From positions 648,001 to 712,000 of the forward strand of contig NZ_JAMZDX010000001.1 of the NCBI RefSeq assembly GCF_024172095.1: a DNA stretch of 64,000 nt. The letters are read 5' to 3'. Position 1 is the stretch's first letter. Every line of letters begins with the position of its first letter. This stretch comes from Kitasatospora cinereorecta (GTDB taxonomy: Bacteria; Actinomycetota; Actinomycetes; Streptomycetales; Streptomycetaceae). This document shows positions 7,182 through 15,629 of this stretch, piece after piece. The notes below the pieces were generated by a model. The model saw nothing but the letters and a program-made list of their open reading frames with translations. It searched no databases and was not told where the DNA came from. The position numbers and the translations under genes were made by a program.

Positions 7182-9589
7182 TACTGGCAGGCCTCGCAGG
7201 ACTCGGGGTTCTCCAGGGAGCAGGCGATGGCGTCCTGCTCCTCCTGGCTCATGGTCGGGGCGGGCACCGGGACGGCGGCGCGGGCGGTGCCGGAGGCGGC
7301 CTGGGCGATCCGGGTGGCCGGGCGCGAACGCAGGTAGTAGGTGGTCTTCAGACCGACCTTCCAGGCGTAGGCGTACATCGAGCTGAGCTTGCCGATGGTG
7401 GGCGCCGCCATGAACAGGTTCAGCGACTGGCTCTGGTCGATGTAGGGCATCCGGGCGGCGGCCAGGTCGATCAGCGCGCGCTGCGGCAGCTCCCAGGCCG
7501 TGCGGTACAGCGAACGGACCTCCTGCGGCAGCCAGTTCAGCTCCTGGACGGAGCCGTTGGCGTCGCGCAGGGCGTCCCGGGTCTGCTGGTCCCAGACGCC
7601 GAGCTCCTTGAGCTCGCGGACCAGGTACGGGTTGACCTGGAGGAACTCGCCGGAGAGGGTCTCGCGCTTGAAGAGGTTGGAGACCTGCGGCTCGATGCAC
7701 TCGTAGACGCCGGCGATGGACGCGATGGTCGCGGTCGGCGCGATGGCCAGCAGCAGCGAGTTGCGCAGGCCGGTGGTGGCGATCCGGGCGCGCAGCGCGT
7801 CCCAGCGGCCGGTCCACTGCGGGGTGGCCGAACCGAAGTGGTCGATGTGCAGCTCGCCGCGGGCGGCGCGGGTCTCGCCGTACGCCTCGTGGCGGCCGAA
7901 CTCCTCGGCCAGGTCGGCGGAGCGCTCGTACGCGGTGAGCATGATGCGCTCGGCGATCAGGGTGGAGAGGGTCTTCGCCTCGGCGGAGTCGAAGTCGATC
8001 CGCAGCTGGAAGAAGACGTCCTGCAGGCCCATCACGCCCAGGCCGACCGGGCGCCAGCGGGAGTTGGAGTTCCCGGCCTCGGTGGTCGGGTAGAAGTTGA
8101 TGTCGATGACCCGGTCCAGGAAGGTCACGGCGGTGCGCACGGTGGCGTCGAGCCGGTCCCAGTCCATGGCGCTCATGAGGTCGGCGGCGGACGCGCCCGC
8201 GGCGACGTGGGCGCCGAGGTTGACCGAGCCGAGGTTGCAGACCGCGGTCTCGGAGTCGTCGGTGACCTCGAGGATCTCGGTGCACAGGTTGGAGGAGTGC
8301 ACGGTGCGGCCGGGCAGGGCGGTCTGGTTGGCGGCCCGGTTGGAGGCGTCCTTGAAGGTCATCCAGCCGTTGCCGGTCTGCGCCAGGGTGCGCATCATCC
8401 GGGCGTACAGGGTCTGCGCCGGGATGGTGCGGACGGCCTTGCCGGCCTGCTCGGCCTTGAGGTACGCCTCGTCGAAGTCGGCGCCCCACAGGTCGACCAG
8501 CTCGGGGACGTCGGCCGGGGAGAACAGCGACCAGTCCTGGTTGGCGTTGACCCGACGCATGAACTCGTCCGGGATCCAGTGCGCCAGGTTGAGGTTGTGG
8601 GTCCGGCGGGCCTCCTCGCCGGTGTTGTCGCGGAGCTCCAGGAACTCCTCGATGTCGGCGTGCCAGGTCTCCAGGTAGACGCAGGCCGCGCCCTTGCGGC
8701 GGCCGCCCTGGTTGACGGCGGCGACCGAGGAGTCGAGGGTGCGCAGGAACGGCACGATGCCGTTGGACTTGCCGTTGGTGCCGCGGATCAGCGAGCCGCG
8801 CGAGCGGATCCGGGAGTAGGACAGGCCGATGCCGCCGGCGTGCTTGGACAGCCGGGCGATCTGCGCGTAGCGGTTGTAGATCGAGTCCAGGTTGTCCAGT
8901 GGGGAGTCCAGCAGGTAGCAGCTGGACATCTGCGGGTGCTTGGTGCCGGAGTTGAACAGCGTCGGGGAGCTGGTCAGGTACTCCAGGCGGCTCATCAGGG
9001 TGTAGAGCTCGGCCACCTCGGCGACCGACTGCGCGCTGTCGCCGACCGCCAGGCCCGCCGCCACGCGGAGCAGGAAGTGCTGCGGGGTCTCGACCACCTT
9101 GCGGGTGATCGGGTGGCGCAGCAGGTAGCGGGACTGCACGGTGCGCAGGCCGAAGTACTCGAAGCGGTCGTCGCCCTGCTGGTCGATCAGCGCGTCGAAG
9201 GCGTCCGCGTGCTTGGCCACGAAGGCGGCGGTGGTGTCGCCGATCAGGCCCTCGGTGTGGCCGACGGCGATCGAGGCGGAGAAGGAGACCGCGCCCTGGG
9301 AGACCGCCTCGTCCCGGATCTCCAGGGCGAGCAGGCGGGCCGCGAGCTTCGAGTACTGGGGGTCCTCGGCGATCATCGACGCGGCGGCCTCCACGGCCAG
9401 CCCGCGCAGCTCGGCGAAGTCCGAGCCGGCGTGGCGGCCGCGCAGCGCGGCGGCGGCGACGTGGCCGGGGTCCACCTGGGGGAGGTCGGTGCTGCGGTCG
9501 GTGAGCAGCCGAAGCAGCGCCGCACCGGGGTCGGTGAAGGCGTCGGCAGATCCCTGGGCGGGCAGGGTGACTGAGGCAGCGACGGTCAA
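7181..9589 (-). CDS. nrdA: Class Ia ribonucleotide reductase, large (R1) subunit
   Basis: Catalytic subunit that makes dNDPs. The 802 residues include the radical-site region SNLCTEI, PTATIASIAGVYE, and a C-terminal CEAC redox pair (residues just before the stop) that accepts electrons from thioredoxin. The start is a TTG preceded by AGGAGAG at a suitable distance. An in-frame extension upstream runs into the riboswitch and is not used. Expression should be governed by the cobalamin riboswitch and the NrdR boxes upstream, as described for the Streptomyces class Ia operon: B12 shuts the operon off because a B12-dependent class II enzyme can replace it. Confidence 0.95.
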   Translation of the reverse strand: MTVAASVTLPAQGSADAFTDPGAALLRLLTDRSTDLPQVDPGHVAAAALRGRHAGSDFAELRGLAVEAAASMIAEDPQYSKLAARLLALEIRDEAVSQGAVSFSASIAVGHTEGLIGDTTAAFVAKHADAFDALIDQQGDDRFEYFGLRTVQSRYLLRHPITRKVVETPQHFLLRVAAGLAVGDSAQSVAEVAELYTLMSRLEYLTSSPTLFNSGTKHPQMSSCYLLDSPLDNLDSIYNRYAQIARLSKHAGGIGLSYSRIRSRGSLIRGTNGKSNGIVPFLRTLDSSVAAVNQGGRRKGAACVYLETWHADIEEFLELRDNTGEEARRTHNLNLAHWIPDEFMRRVNANQDWSLFSPADVPELVDLWGADFDEAYLKAEQAGKAVRTIPAQTLYARMMRTLAQTGNGWMTFKDASNRAANQTALPGRTVHSSNLCTEILEVTDDSETAVCNLGSVNLGAHVAAGASAADLMSAMDWDRLDATVRTAVTFLDRVIDINFYPTTEAGNSNSRWRPVGLGVMGLQDVFFQLRIDFDSAEAKTLSTLIAERIMLTAYERSADLAEEFGRHEAYGETRAARGELHIDHFGSATPQWTGRWDALRARIATTGLRNSLLLAIAPTATIASIAGVYECIEPQVSNLFKRETLSGEFLQVNPYLVRELKELGVWDQQTRDALRDANGSVQELNWLPQEVRSLYRTAWELPQRALIDLAAARMPYIDQSQSLNLFMAAPTIGKLSSMYAYAWKVGLKTTYYLRSRPATRIAQAASGTARAAVPVPAPTMSQEEQDAIACSLENPESCEACQ

Positions 9590-9729
9590 GGCGCACTCTC
9601 TCCTGTGGCGGCGGCGGACGCGGTCTGTCCGGACGCGCACGAGGCAGGGGAGGAGGGCACGCCGAAACGAATTCAGGCGCGCGATGACCCACCCCCGGCC
9701 CGCCCGCGAGGCCCGGACGGCAAAGCGGT

Positions 9730-9857
9730 GCCCTGGCATCTGCGGGGAAGCCGCGGGGCACACCGTCGGCAGGTCCTCGGACTGTGCGGGCGTGTGGCGG
9801 CCCGCTCACCGTTGCGGGGCAGTCCCGGACTCGCACCGGGTTCCCCTGCGTTCGACA
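9730..9857 (-). promoter_or_regulatory. Cobalamin (B12) riboswitch in the nrdAB leader
   Basis: Read on the minus strand, the leader has the conserved cobalamin-riboswitch core in order: GGGGAACCCGGTG, GAGTCCGGGACTGCCCCGC, CAACGGTGAG, and the B12 box AGTCCGAGGACCTGCCGAC at 9765-9783. The 3' part continues into a GC-rich region that could form the expression platform before nrdA. This matches the published control of Streptomyces nrdABS by coenzyme B12. The 5' and 3' limits are approximate. Confidence 0.93.
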
Positions 9858-9866
9858 GCGAGAGTG

Positions 9867-9913
9867 AGCATACATGTAGTGGCGGCTCTCGCTGGAAGCC
9901 CCACATGTAGTGC
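9867..9913 (-). promoter_or_regulatory. Tandem NrdR boxes
   Basis: Two copies of a 16-base box with the core CACTACATGT lie at 9867-9882 and 9898-9913, upstream of the riboswitch. They match the NrdR consensus (acaCwAtATaTwGtgt) well. Their centres are 31 bases apart, close to three helical turns, the usual spacing for NrdR box pairs. NrdR represses ribonucleotide reductase genes when dATP/ATP is high. Confidence 0.9.
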
Positions 9914-9970
9914 CGCGTGTCGTGTCCGACCGAACGCGGGGAGCCACCGGGCCAGGCGCCGCAGCGGGGC

Positions 9971-10465
9971 TCAGAAGGTGATCGTGTACACCAGGAGGTC
10001 GATTCCGGGGCGCGGCTCCCAGTCCCGGGCGGGGTCGCGGACGAAGCCCAGGCGCTCGTAGACGCGGTGCGCGGCGGTCATCCGCGGGCGGGTGGAGAAG
10101 GCCATCCCGGTCAGGCCGAGCTCGCGGCTGCGGTCCATCGTCGCCCGCACCAGGGCCTCGCCGACCCCGCGGCCGCGGGCCGCCGCCCCGACCGCGAGCA
10201 TCCGGATCTCGCCCTCGTGCGGGGCGGCGATGTCGGCCCACTCGGTGCCGCCGGCGGCGAAGGTGACGCAGCCGAGCACGGCCCCGTCGGCCGGGTCGAC
10301 GGCGACGAGGAGTTCGGCCTCCTCGTTGCGGCGGCGGGTGTCCCGCAGGAGCGTCACGTAGTCGCCGTCCGCCGGGGTGTGGCCGTCGCCGACGAACGCC
10401 TCGACGGTGACGGCGCCGGCTGCGGCGAGGTCTTCTTCACGGGCTCGGCGGATGACGGTGTCCAT
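9971..10465 (-). CDS. GNAT-family N-acetyltransferase
   Basis: A 164-residue single-domain acetyltransferase. The acetyl-CoA binding motif A is visible as RMLAVGAAARGRGVGEALVR (V-x-x-x-x-R-G-x-G-x-G/A), and motif B as VYERLGFVRDP near the C-terminus. The substrate cannot be predicted. The ATG at 10465 is chosen because the conserved domain begins immediately (MDTVIRRAREED). Its 5' end overlaps the 3' end of the small membrane-protein gene upstream by 112 bases in another frame. Confidence 0.88.
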   Translation of the reverse strand: MDTVIRRAREEDLAAAGAVTVEAFVGDGHTPADGDYVTLLRDTRRRNEEAELLVAVDPADGAVLGCVTFAAGGTEWADIAAPHEGEIRMLAVGAAARGRGVGEALVRATMDRSRELGLTGMAFSTRPRMTAAHRVYERLGFVRDPARDWEPRPGIDLLVYTITF

Positions 10466-10647
10466 GCGGACAGTCTGCCCGAGCCGTCGGACCTGCGGTC
10501 CGGGAGGGCGGGGTCGGTGGGGTAGCCGCCGGGGCGGTGCCAGTTGTCGCGGCCGTGCCGGCCGGTGCGCTCCAGGTCGCGGCCGACCAGGAACCCGATC
10601 GCGCCGAGACCGCCGATGATGCCGAGGAGAACCAGTGCGTCCGTCAT
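10354..10647 (-). CDS. Small single-pass membrane protein overlapping the GNAT gene
   Basis: Predicted 97 residues: an N-terminal membrane segment (LVLLGIIGGLGAIGFLVG) followed by a basic, hydrophilic tail. Codons 1 to about 58 show the strong G/C third-position bias of real genes. The final ~37 codons lie within the GNAT coding sequence in another frame and look less biased, so the true conserved part may be only the first ~60 residues. I do not recognise a function. The gene runs towards GNAT and could be co-transcribed with it. Confidence 0.6.
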   Translation of the reverse strand: MTDALVLLGIIGGLGAIGFLVGRDLERTGRHGRDNWHRPGGYPTDPALPDRRSDGSGRLSAWTPSSAEPVKKTSPQPAPSPSRRSSATATPRRTATT

Positions 10648-10682
10648 GGCTCCACTCTCGCCGGGGCGGACCGGGGCGACGA

Positions 10683-10719
10683 GTGGCAGGAATGCCCACT
10701 TGCCGCGAAATCCTGCCAC
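10683..10719. promoter_or_regulatory. Inverted-repeat operator upstream of GlxA-type regulator
   Basis: Perfect 9-base inverted repeat GTGGCAGGA ... TCCTGCCAC separated by 19 bases, ending 15 bases before the ATG of the regulator at 10735. Each half (TGGCAGGAAT / TGGCAGGATT) is one mismatch from the AdpA consensus TGGCSNGWWY, and AdpA belongs to the same AraC/GlxA family. Probable autoregulatory site. Confidence 0.6.
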
Positions 10720-10734
10720 CGGCATGCTGTCCCC

Positions 10735-11682
10735 ATGCTGAGCAACGTGGTCGCGATCGTGCTGGAGGACATCCACCCCTTCGAACTCGGGGTCGCCTGC
10801 GAGGTCTTCGGCCTCAACCGGAGCGAGGAGGGGCTGCCGGTGTACGAGTTCGCGCTGGCCGGCGACCGCCCCGGGCCGATGCGCAGCCACGCCGGGTTCA
10901 CCGTGGACGTGCCGTACGGGCCGGAGCGGATCGCCGAGGCTGACCTGGTGATCGCCACCGCCACCGGCCTGCGCGACCGCTACCCCGAGGAGCTGTGCGA
11001 GGCACTGCGGGCGGCGTGCCGGCGCGGCGCGCACGTGCTGTCGATCTGTAGCGGCAGCTTCCTGCTGGGGGCCGCCGGGCTGCTGGACGGGCGGCGCTCC
11101 ACCACCCACTGGAAGTACGTGGACGAGATGGCCCGGCGCTTCCCGCTGACCACCGTGGAGCCGGACGTGCTCTACGTGGACGACGACCCGGTGATCACCT
11201 CCGCCGGCACCGCGGCCGGCATCGACGCCTGCCTGCACCTGGTCCGCAAGGTGCAGGGCGCCGAGGTGGCCCGGGGCATCGCCCGCCGGATGGTGGTCGC
11301 CCCGCACCGGGAGGGCGGGCAGGCCCAGTTCATCAACCGGCCGCTGCCGGAGGCGGACGGCGAGTCGCTGGGCGGCGTGCTGGAGTGGATGCGGCGCAAC
11401 CTCGCCGAGGAGACCACCGTCGAGCGGCTCGCCGCGCTGGCGCACATGTCGCCGCGCACCTTCGCCCGCCGCTTCCAGCAGGAGACCGGCACCACCCCGC
11501 ACCGCTGGCTCACCGGGCAGCGCCTGCTGCACGCCCAGCGGCTGCTGGAGAGCACCGACGAGCCCATCGACGCGGTGGCCGCCCGCTGCGGCTTCGGCAA
11601 CGCGGCCACGCTGCGCCACCACTTCGGGCAGCGCCTGGGCACCACGCCGCAGGCCTACCGCCGGGCCTTCGCCGGCGTCTGA
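10735..11682 (+). CDS. GlxA-family (AraC-type) transcriptional regulator
   Basis: A 315-residue regulator with an N-terminal DJ-1/PfpI-like domain (about residues 1-190, with a nucleophile-elbow-like SICSGSFLLGAAGLLDG near residue 102-118) and a C-terminal AraC DNA-binding domain with two helix-turn-helix motifs (MSPRTFARRFQQETGTTPHR and AARCGFGNAATLRHHF). The PfpI-like domain normally senses a ligand or serves for dimerisation in this family and is usually not a protease. It is transcribed away from the small membrane-protein gene, so the operator between them could act on both. The ATG at 10735 matches the beginning of the conserved domain. The target genes are unknown. Confidence 0.9.
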   Translation: MLSNVVAIVLEDIHPFELGVACEVFGLNRSEEGLPVYEFALAGDRPGPMRSHAGFTVDVPYGPERIAEADLVIATATGLRDRYPEELCEALRAACRRGAHVLSICSGSFLLGAAGLLDGRRSTTHWKYVDEMARRFPLTTVEPDVLYVDDDPVITSAGTAAGIDACLHLVRKVQGAEVARGIARRMVVAPHREGGQAQFINRPLPEADGESLGGVLEWMRRNLAEETTVERLAALAHMSPRTFARRFQQETGTTPHRWLTGQRLLHAQRLLESTDEPIDAVAARCGFGNAATLRHHFGQRLGTTPQAYRRAFAGV

Positions 11683-11748
11683 GCGCCGCACCGCGGCGAC
11701 GTGCCGGGGCGTCGTGTCCAGACGGCCCCGGGCGGCCCCCGGCAGCGG

Positions 11749-12492
11749 TCAGGCGAGGTGGCCGGTGGCGTTCCAGCCGTCGGCGCGCAGCCGGCCGTCC
11801 CGGGCCCGCCAGAGGCTGGTCGAGCAGTTGGCGACCGGGTCCAGGGCGAGCAGCTCGCTCTCGCTGAGCCGGTCGAGGATGTGCCGCAGCATCAGCACGG
11901 TGCAGTCGTGGGCGACCAGCAGCACCGGCCGGCCGGCCTCCTCCTCGGCGAGGTCCCGCAGCAGGCTGCGCACCCGCAGCGCCACGTCCAGCGGGGACTC
12001 CCCGCCGGGCGGGCGGTAGTAGAGCTCGCCCATCTTGCGCCGACGGGCCGCCTCGGCGGGGTGCTCCTTCTCGATGGCGGCCTTGGTGAGCATCTCCAGC
12101 ACGCCGAGTTCCCGGTCCCGCAGCCGCTCGTCGTAGCGGACCTGGAGGCCGACCGGGACGGCGCCGAGCCCGGAGGCCTGGGCGATGGCGATCCGGGCGG
12201 TCTCGGCGGTGCGCACGTACGGGGAGCACCAGAGGGAGCGCGGCCGGTCGGCCAGCGGCAGCTCGGCCCACCAGCGGCCGAGCGCCTGGGCCTGGGCCTG
12301 GCCGTGCATGGAGAGCGGGATGTCGGCGTCGCGGGTGGTGATCGGGACGGTCAGGGCGCCGCCGGCGTCGGCGTGCCGGAACTCGACGTTGGCCACCGAC
12401 TCCCCGTGCCGGGTGGCGATCAGGACGGACGGCAGTCTGCTGCCGCCGAGGTGTGTGCGGTGCCCGTTCCGTGCGGTGGTGATGTCTGCCAT
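11749..12492 (-). CDS. Histidine phosphatase (phosphoglycerate mutase-like) family protein
   Basis: A 247-residue cytoplasmic protein of the branch-1 histidine phosphatase superfamily. The RHGES motif near residue 28 supplies the phospho-accepting histidine, the second arginine lies in SPYVRTAETA, the catalytic acid region is RDRELGVLEML, and the second histidine is in VLLVAHDCTVLML. All four pocket elements look intact, so it should be an active phosphatase or mutase. The substrate cannot be told from sequence. It converges with the GlxA-type regulator, with 66 bases between the stops. Confidence 0.9.
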   Translation of the reverse strand: MADITTARNGHRTHLGGSRLPSVLIATRHGESVANVEFRHADAGGALTVPITTRDADIPLSMHGQAQAQALGRWWAELPLADRPRSLWCSPYVRTAETARIAIAQASGLGAVPVGLQVRYDERLRDRELGVLEMLTKAAIEKEHPAEAARRRKMGELYYRPPGGESPLDVALRVRSLLRDLAEEEAGRPVLLVAHDCTVLMLRHILDRLSESELLALDPVANCSTSLWRARDGRLRADGWNATGHLA

Positions 12493-12573
12493 GGCCGCGG
12501 CTCCCCGTTGTCGCTGGTGTTGGACGGTGACGGTGGACGGCCCGCCATCAGCACATCATGTCTCCGTACAAAT

Positions 12574-12617
12574 GATCGCGCCGTCACACCAGTGTTGACC
12601 GGAGTGACGGCGCGATC
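12574..12617 (-). terminator. Hairpin terminator after mctP
   Basis: Perfect 14-base stem (GATCGCGCCGTCAC and its complement) with a 16-base loop, 62 bases past the mctP stop codon. It lies between mctP and the histidine phosphatase gene, both on the minus strand. Confidence 0.8.
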
Positions 12618-12678
12618 ACAGGGCGCACGGGGCCGTTCTGTACGCCCCTCGCGACCCGGTGCGCTTCCGCGCGATTGC

Positions 12679-14286
12679 TCAGTGCGCCGCCGCGGGCTGC
12701 GGGGCGTCCTCCACCGCCCGGTCGCCGGCGTCGGCGGTGTAGTCGGCCCGGTCGGTCTCGTCCACGCCCTCGGGGGCCTTGGCGGCCTTCAGGACCAGCG
12801 TCAGCACCACGGCCACCGCCAGGTTGAGCACGAAGGCGGTCAGACCGATGTAGCCGATCTGCCCGATCACCGGGATCTCCGCCGAGTTGCCGCCGAAGTG
12901 CTTGGTGGCCGCCGAGGAGATCCCGTACGCCTTCCAGGTGCCGTACGCCATGCCGACCGCCCAGCCGGCCAGCAGCGCCCAGCGGTGGAACCAGCGGGTG
13001 AACAGGCCCGCCACGATGGAGACCGCCGTCTGCAGGATCCACAGGCCGCCCAGCAGCTGCAGGTTGATCGCGAACTGCTTGTCCATCAGCAGCACGAAGA
13101 CCAGCGCGCCGACCTTCACCAGCAGCGAGGCGACCTTGGCCACCTTGGTCTCGTCCGCCGGGGTGGCGGCCGGGTTCACGAACTCCTTGTAGACGTTGCG
13201 GGTGAACAGGTTGGCCGCCGCGATCGACATGATCGCGGCCGGCACCAGGGCGCCGATGCCGATCGCCGCGAAGGCCACGCCGGTGAACCAGTCCGGGAAC
13301 ATGTCCTCGAACAGCTGCGGCACCGCCAGCTGGTTGTTGTAGCCCTTGATGCCCTTGCCCACGCCCGCCGCGATGGCCATGAAGCCCAGCAGTGCCAGCA
13401 GGCCCAGCATCAGCGAGTACGCCGGCATGATCGCCATGTTGCGGCGCACCGTGTTGCGCGACTTCGAGGCCAGCACGCCGGTCACCGAGTGCGGGTACAT
13501 GAACAGCGCCAGCGCCGAGCCCAGGGCCAGCGTGGCGTACGTCCACTGCGCCTTCGGGCCGACGATCAGCGAGCCCTTGGACCCGGGGGCGCTGAACTTC
13601 TGCGCCGCCGAGTCGAAGACGTGCGCGTACCCGCCGAGCCGCATCGGGATGTAGATCACCGCGACGATGATCACGATGTAGACCAGGGTGTCCTTGACGA
13701 ACGCGATCAGCGCCGGCGCCCGCAGGCCCGAGGAGTAGGTGTAGGCCGCCAGCACGCCGAAGGCCAGGAACAGCGGCAGGTCCTTCATGAACCAGTTGCC
13801 GCTGCCGCCCACGCCCAGCACGTCCAGCACCGCCTGGATGCCCACCAGCTGCAGCGCGATGTACGGCATGGTCGCCAGGATGCCGGTCAGCGCCACCGCC
13901 AGCGACAGCCCGCGCGAGCCGTACCGGCCGCGCACGAAGTCCGCCGGGGTGACGTACCCGTGCACCCGGGAGACCGACCACAGCCGCGGCAGGAACAGGA
14001 ACACCAGCGGGTAGGCGATGATCGTGTACGGCACCGCGAAGAAGCCGCCGGCGCCGGTGGCGTAGATCGCGGCCGGCACCGCGATGAAGGTGTACGCGGT
14101 GTAGAGGTCGCCGCCCAGCAGGAACCAGGTGATCCAGGTGCCGAAGCTGCGGCCGCCCAGGCCCCACTCGTCCAGGTGCAGGGCGTTGTCCGCCCGGCGC
14201 CAGCGCGAGGCCAGGAAGCCCATCACCGACACCACGGCGAAGAACAGCAGGAAGACGGTCAGGGCGACCCAGTTGACGTCCTTCAC
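12679..14286 (-). CDS. mctP: Monocarboxylate/solute:sodium symporter (MctP-like)
   Basis: A 535-residue integral membrane protein of the sodium:solute symporter family with about 13 hydrophobic segments. The N-terminal part (GGRSFGTWITWFLLGGDLYTAYTF, quoted in part) and PAAIMSIAAANLFTRNVYKEF are typical of the MctP/YhjB branch, which takes up lactate, pyruvate, acetate and related acids. It starts at a GTG that overlaps the stop of the DUF3311 gene by four bases, the usual arrangement of this pair. The exact substrate is inferred from the family. The gene symbol reflects similarity only. Confidence 0.85.
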   Translation of the reverse strand: MKDVNWVALTVFLLFFAVVSVMGFLASRWRRADNALHLDEWGLGGRSFGTWITWFLLGGDLYTAYTFIAVPAAIYATGAGGFFAVPYTIIAYPLVFLFLPRLWSVSRVHGYVTPADFVRGRYGSRGLSLAVALTGILATMPYIALQLVGIQAVLDVLGVGGSGNWFMKDLPLFLAFGVLAAYTYSSGLRAPALIAFVKDTLVYIVIIVAVIYIPMRLGGYAHVFDSAAQKFSAPGSKGSLIVGPKAQWTYATLALGSALALFMYPHSVTGVLASKSRNTVRRNMAIMPAYSLMLGLLALLGFMAIAAGVGKGIKGYNNQLAVPQLFEDMFPDWFTGVAFAAIGIGALVPAAIMSIAAANLFTRNVYKEFVNPAATPADETKVAKVASLLVKVGALVFVLLMDKQFAINLQLLGGLWILQTAVSIVAGLFTRWFHRWALLAGWAVGMAYGTWKAYGISSAATKHFGGNSAEIPVIGQIGYIGLTAFVLNLAVAVVLTLVLKAAKAPEGVDETDRADYTADAGDRAVEDAPQPAAAH

Positions 14287-14555
14287 TCCTGCTCACCGCC
14301 CTTCGGGGCGGCCGGACGGGCGGCCCGGCGGGCCTTCTCGTCCCGGTTGATCAGCAGGTACGCGCCGACGGTGAACACGGCCGAGACCGGCACCCAGGCC
14401 AGCTGGTACCAGTAGAAGAACGGCATTCCGCCGAGCCCCGGGTCCGCCTTGGCGTACGACGAGACCCAGAGCATCGCGACGATCGGCACGGCCAGGCACA
14501 GCCCGGCCAGCACCCGTTCGGGGGTCACCACGGGAAGTGGCGTTTGTGACGACAT
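14283..14555 (-). CDS. DUF3311 small membrane protein, MctP partner
   Basis: A 90-residue protein with two membrane segments (VLAGLCLAVPIVAMLWVSSY and FFYWYQLAWVPVSAVFTVGA) and a charged tail. DUF3311 proteins are regularly found just before SSS-family symporters, and this one overlaps mctP by four bases, so it is probably an accessory subunit or stabilising partner. No catalytic residues are seen. The start ATG is preceded by a region containing a candidate Crp site about 120 bases upstream. Confidence 0.87.
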   Translation of the reverse strand: MSSQTPLPVVTPERVLAGLCLAVPIVAMLWVSSYAKADPGLGGMPFFYWYQLAWVPVSAVFTVGAYLLINRDEKARRAARPAAPKGGEQE

Positions 14556-14670
14556 GTATGCGGCTCCGGCTGAAGAGGCTTCACCTCGTCGGCGCCGCAG
14601 CGCACATGACTGTGCGCCCGCCGAGCAGCACCCGTGGTGATCGACAAGTCAGCCGGAATTTAGAGCACGA

Positions 14671-14686
14671 AGTGACCTCTGTCACT
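14671..14686. promoter_or_regulatory. Candidate Crp-type operator upstream of the mctP operon
   Basis: Perfect inverted repeat AGTGAC-CTCT-GTCACT. It contains GTG-N6-GTCAC, fitting the GTG-N6-GNCAC motif reported for Streptomyces Crp. It lies 116 bases upstream of the DUF3311 start and just downstream of dasR, which is on the same strand. Confidence 0.5.
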
Positions 14687-14726
14687 ACATTCGACGGAAC
14701 TTCCCGGATATCGGACGCTTCCGTGT

Positions 14727-15515
14727 CTACTCGGGCCGCTTGAGCCGGGTGATGAACTTGTACCGGTCGCCGCGGTAGATCGAGCGCACCCACTCCACCG
14801 GGGCGCCCTCGGGGTCGAAGGAGTGCCGGGAGAGCTGCAGCATCGGCAGGCCCAGGTCCGAGCCGAGCAGCCCGGCCTCGCGCGGGTTGGCCAGGGTGGT
14901 CTCGATGGTCTCCTCGGCCTCGGCCACGGTCACCCCGTACACCTCGCGCAGCGCGGTGTAGAGCGAGTTGTGCTTGGCGAGGTTGCGCCGCAGCGCCGGG
15001 AAGCGCTTGGCGGACAGGTGGGCCACCTCGATCGCCATCGGGTCGCCGTTGGCCAGCCGCAGGCGCTCGATCCGCAGCACCCGGCCGCCGGGCTTGATGT
15101 CCAGCAGCGGGGCGAGCCGGTCGTCGGCGCTGATGTAGCCGATCTCGATCAGCCGGGAGGTCGGCTCCAGGCCCTGGGCCCGCATGTCCTCGGTGTACGA
15201 GGTGAGCTGCAGGGCCTGGGCGACCTTGGGCTTGGCGACGAAGGTGCCCTTGCCCTGGATGCGCTCCAGCCGGCCCTCGACCACCAGCTCCTGCAGCGCC
15301 TGCCGGACGGTGGTGCGCGAGGTGTCGAACTGGGCGGCCAGTGCGCGCTCCGGCGGCACCGGGGTGCCGGCCGGCTGGGTCTCGGTCAGCTGCAGCAGAT
15401 GGCGCTTGAGCCCGTAGTACTTGGGCACACGGGCGGCCGCACCGGTGGCAGGGCCCGACTGGGTCGGCACCGTGGTGTTCTCGGCGAGGGCCGCCGAATC
15501 CCGTTCGCCACTCAT
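14727..15515 (-). CDS. dasR: GntR-family regulator DasR (GlcNAc regulon)
   Basis: A 262-residue GntR/HutC regulator. The N-terminal winged helix (about residues 33-100) includes [20 protein letters not shown] and [18 protein letters not shown], and the UTRA effector domain follows ([20 protein letters not shown] through [15 protein letters not shown]). From memory the sequence is very close to S. coelicolor DasR, which is released from DNA by GlcN-6-P and controls chitin/GlcNAc use, development and antibiotics. The ATG at 15515 is preferred over an in-frame GTG four codons upstream that would sit on the ribosome-binding site. Neighbouring das genes and dre sites support the call. Confidence 0.95.
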   Translation of the reverse strand: MSGERDSAALAENTTVPTQSGPATGAAARVPKYYGLKRHLLQLTETQPAGTPVPPERALAAQFDTSRTTVRQALQELVVEGRLERIQGKGTFVAKPKVAQALQLTSYTEDMRAQGLEPTSRLIEIGYISADDRLAPLLDIKPGGRVLRIERLRLANGDPMAIEVAHLSAKRFPALRRNLAKHNSLYTALREVYGVTVAEAEETIETTLANPREAGLLGSDLGLPMLQLSRHSFDPEGAPVEWVRSIYRGDRYKFITRLKRPE

Positions 15516-15629
15516 GGCAGCTCTCACTCCTCGCTGGCAGTAGCCGTCATCGGCCCCTGGTCCCTATGTAACAGCACATGGTTGCATGCGCGGGCGCCCG
15601 GCGTGAGGCTCCCGCAGGCAAATCCGGTC

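Noticed and set aside
7181..9763. Longer NrdA start at 9763
   Set aside because: It would begin within the riboswitch B12-box region and add a non-homologous N-terminus; the TTG at 9589 has a good ribosome-binding site.
15541..15600. DasR site upstream of dasR itself
   Set aside because: CCTGGTCCCTATG resembles half a dre, but the right arm is absent.
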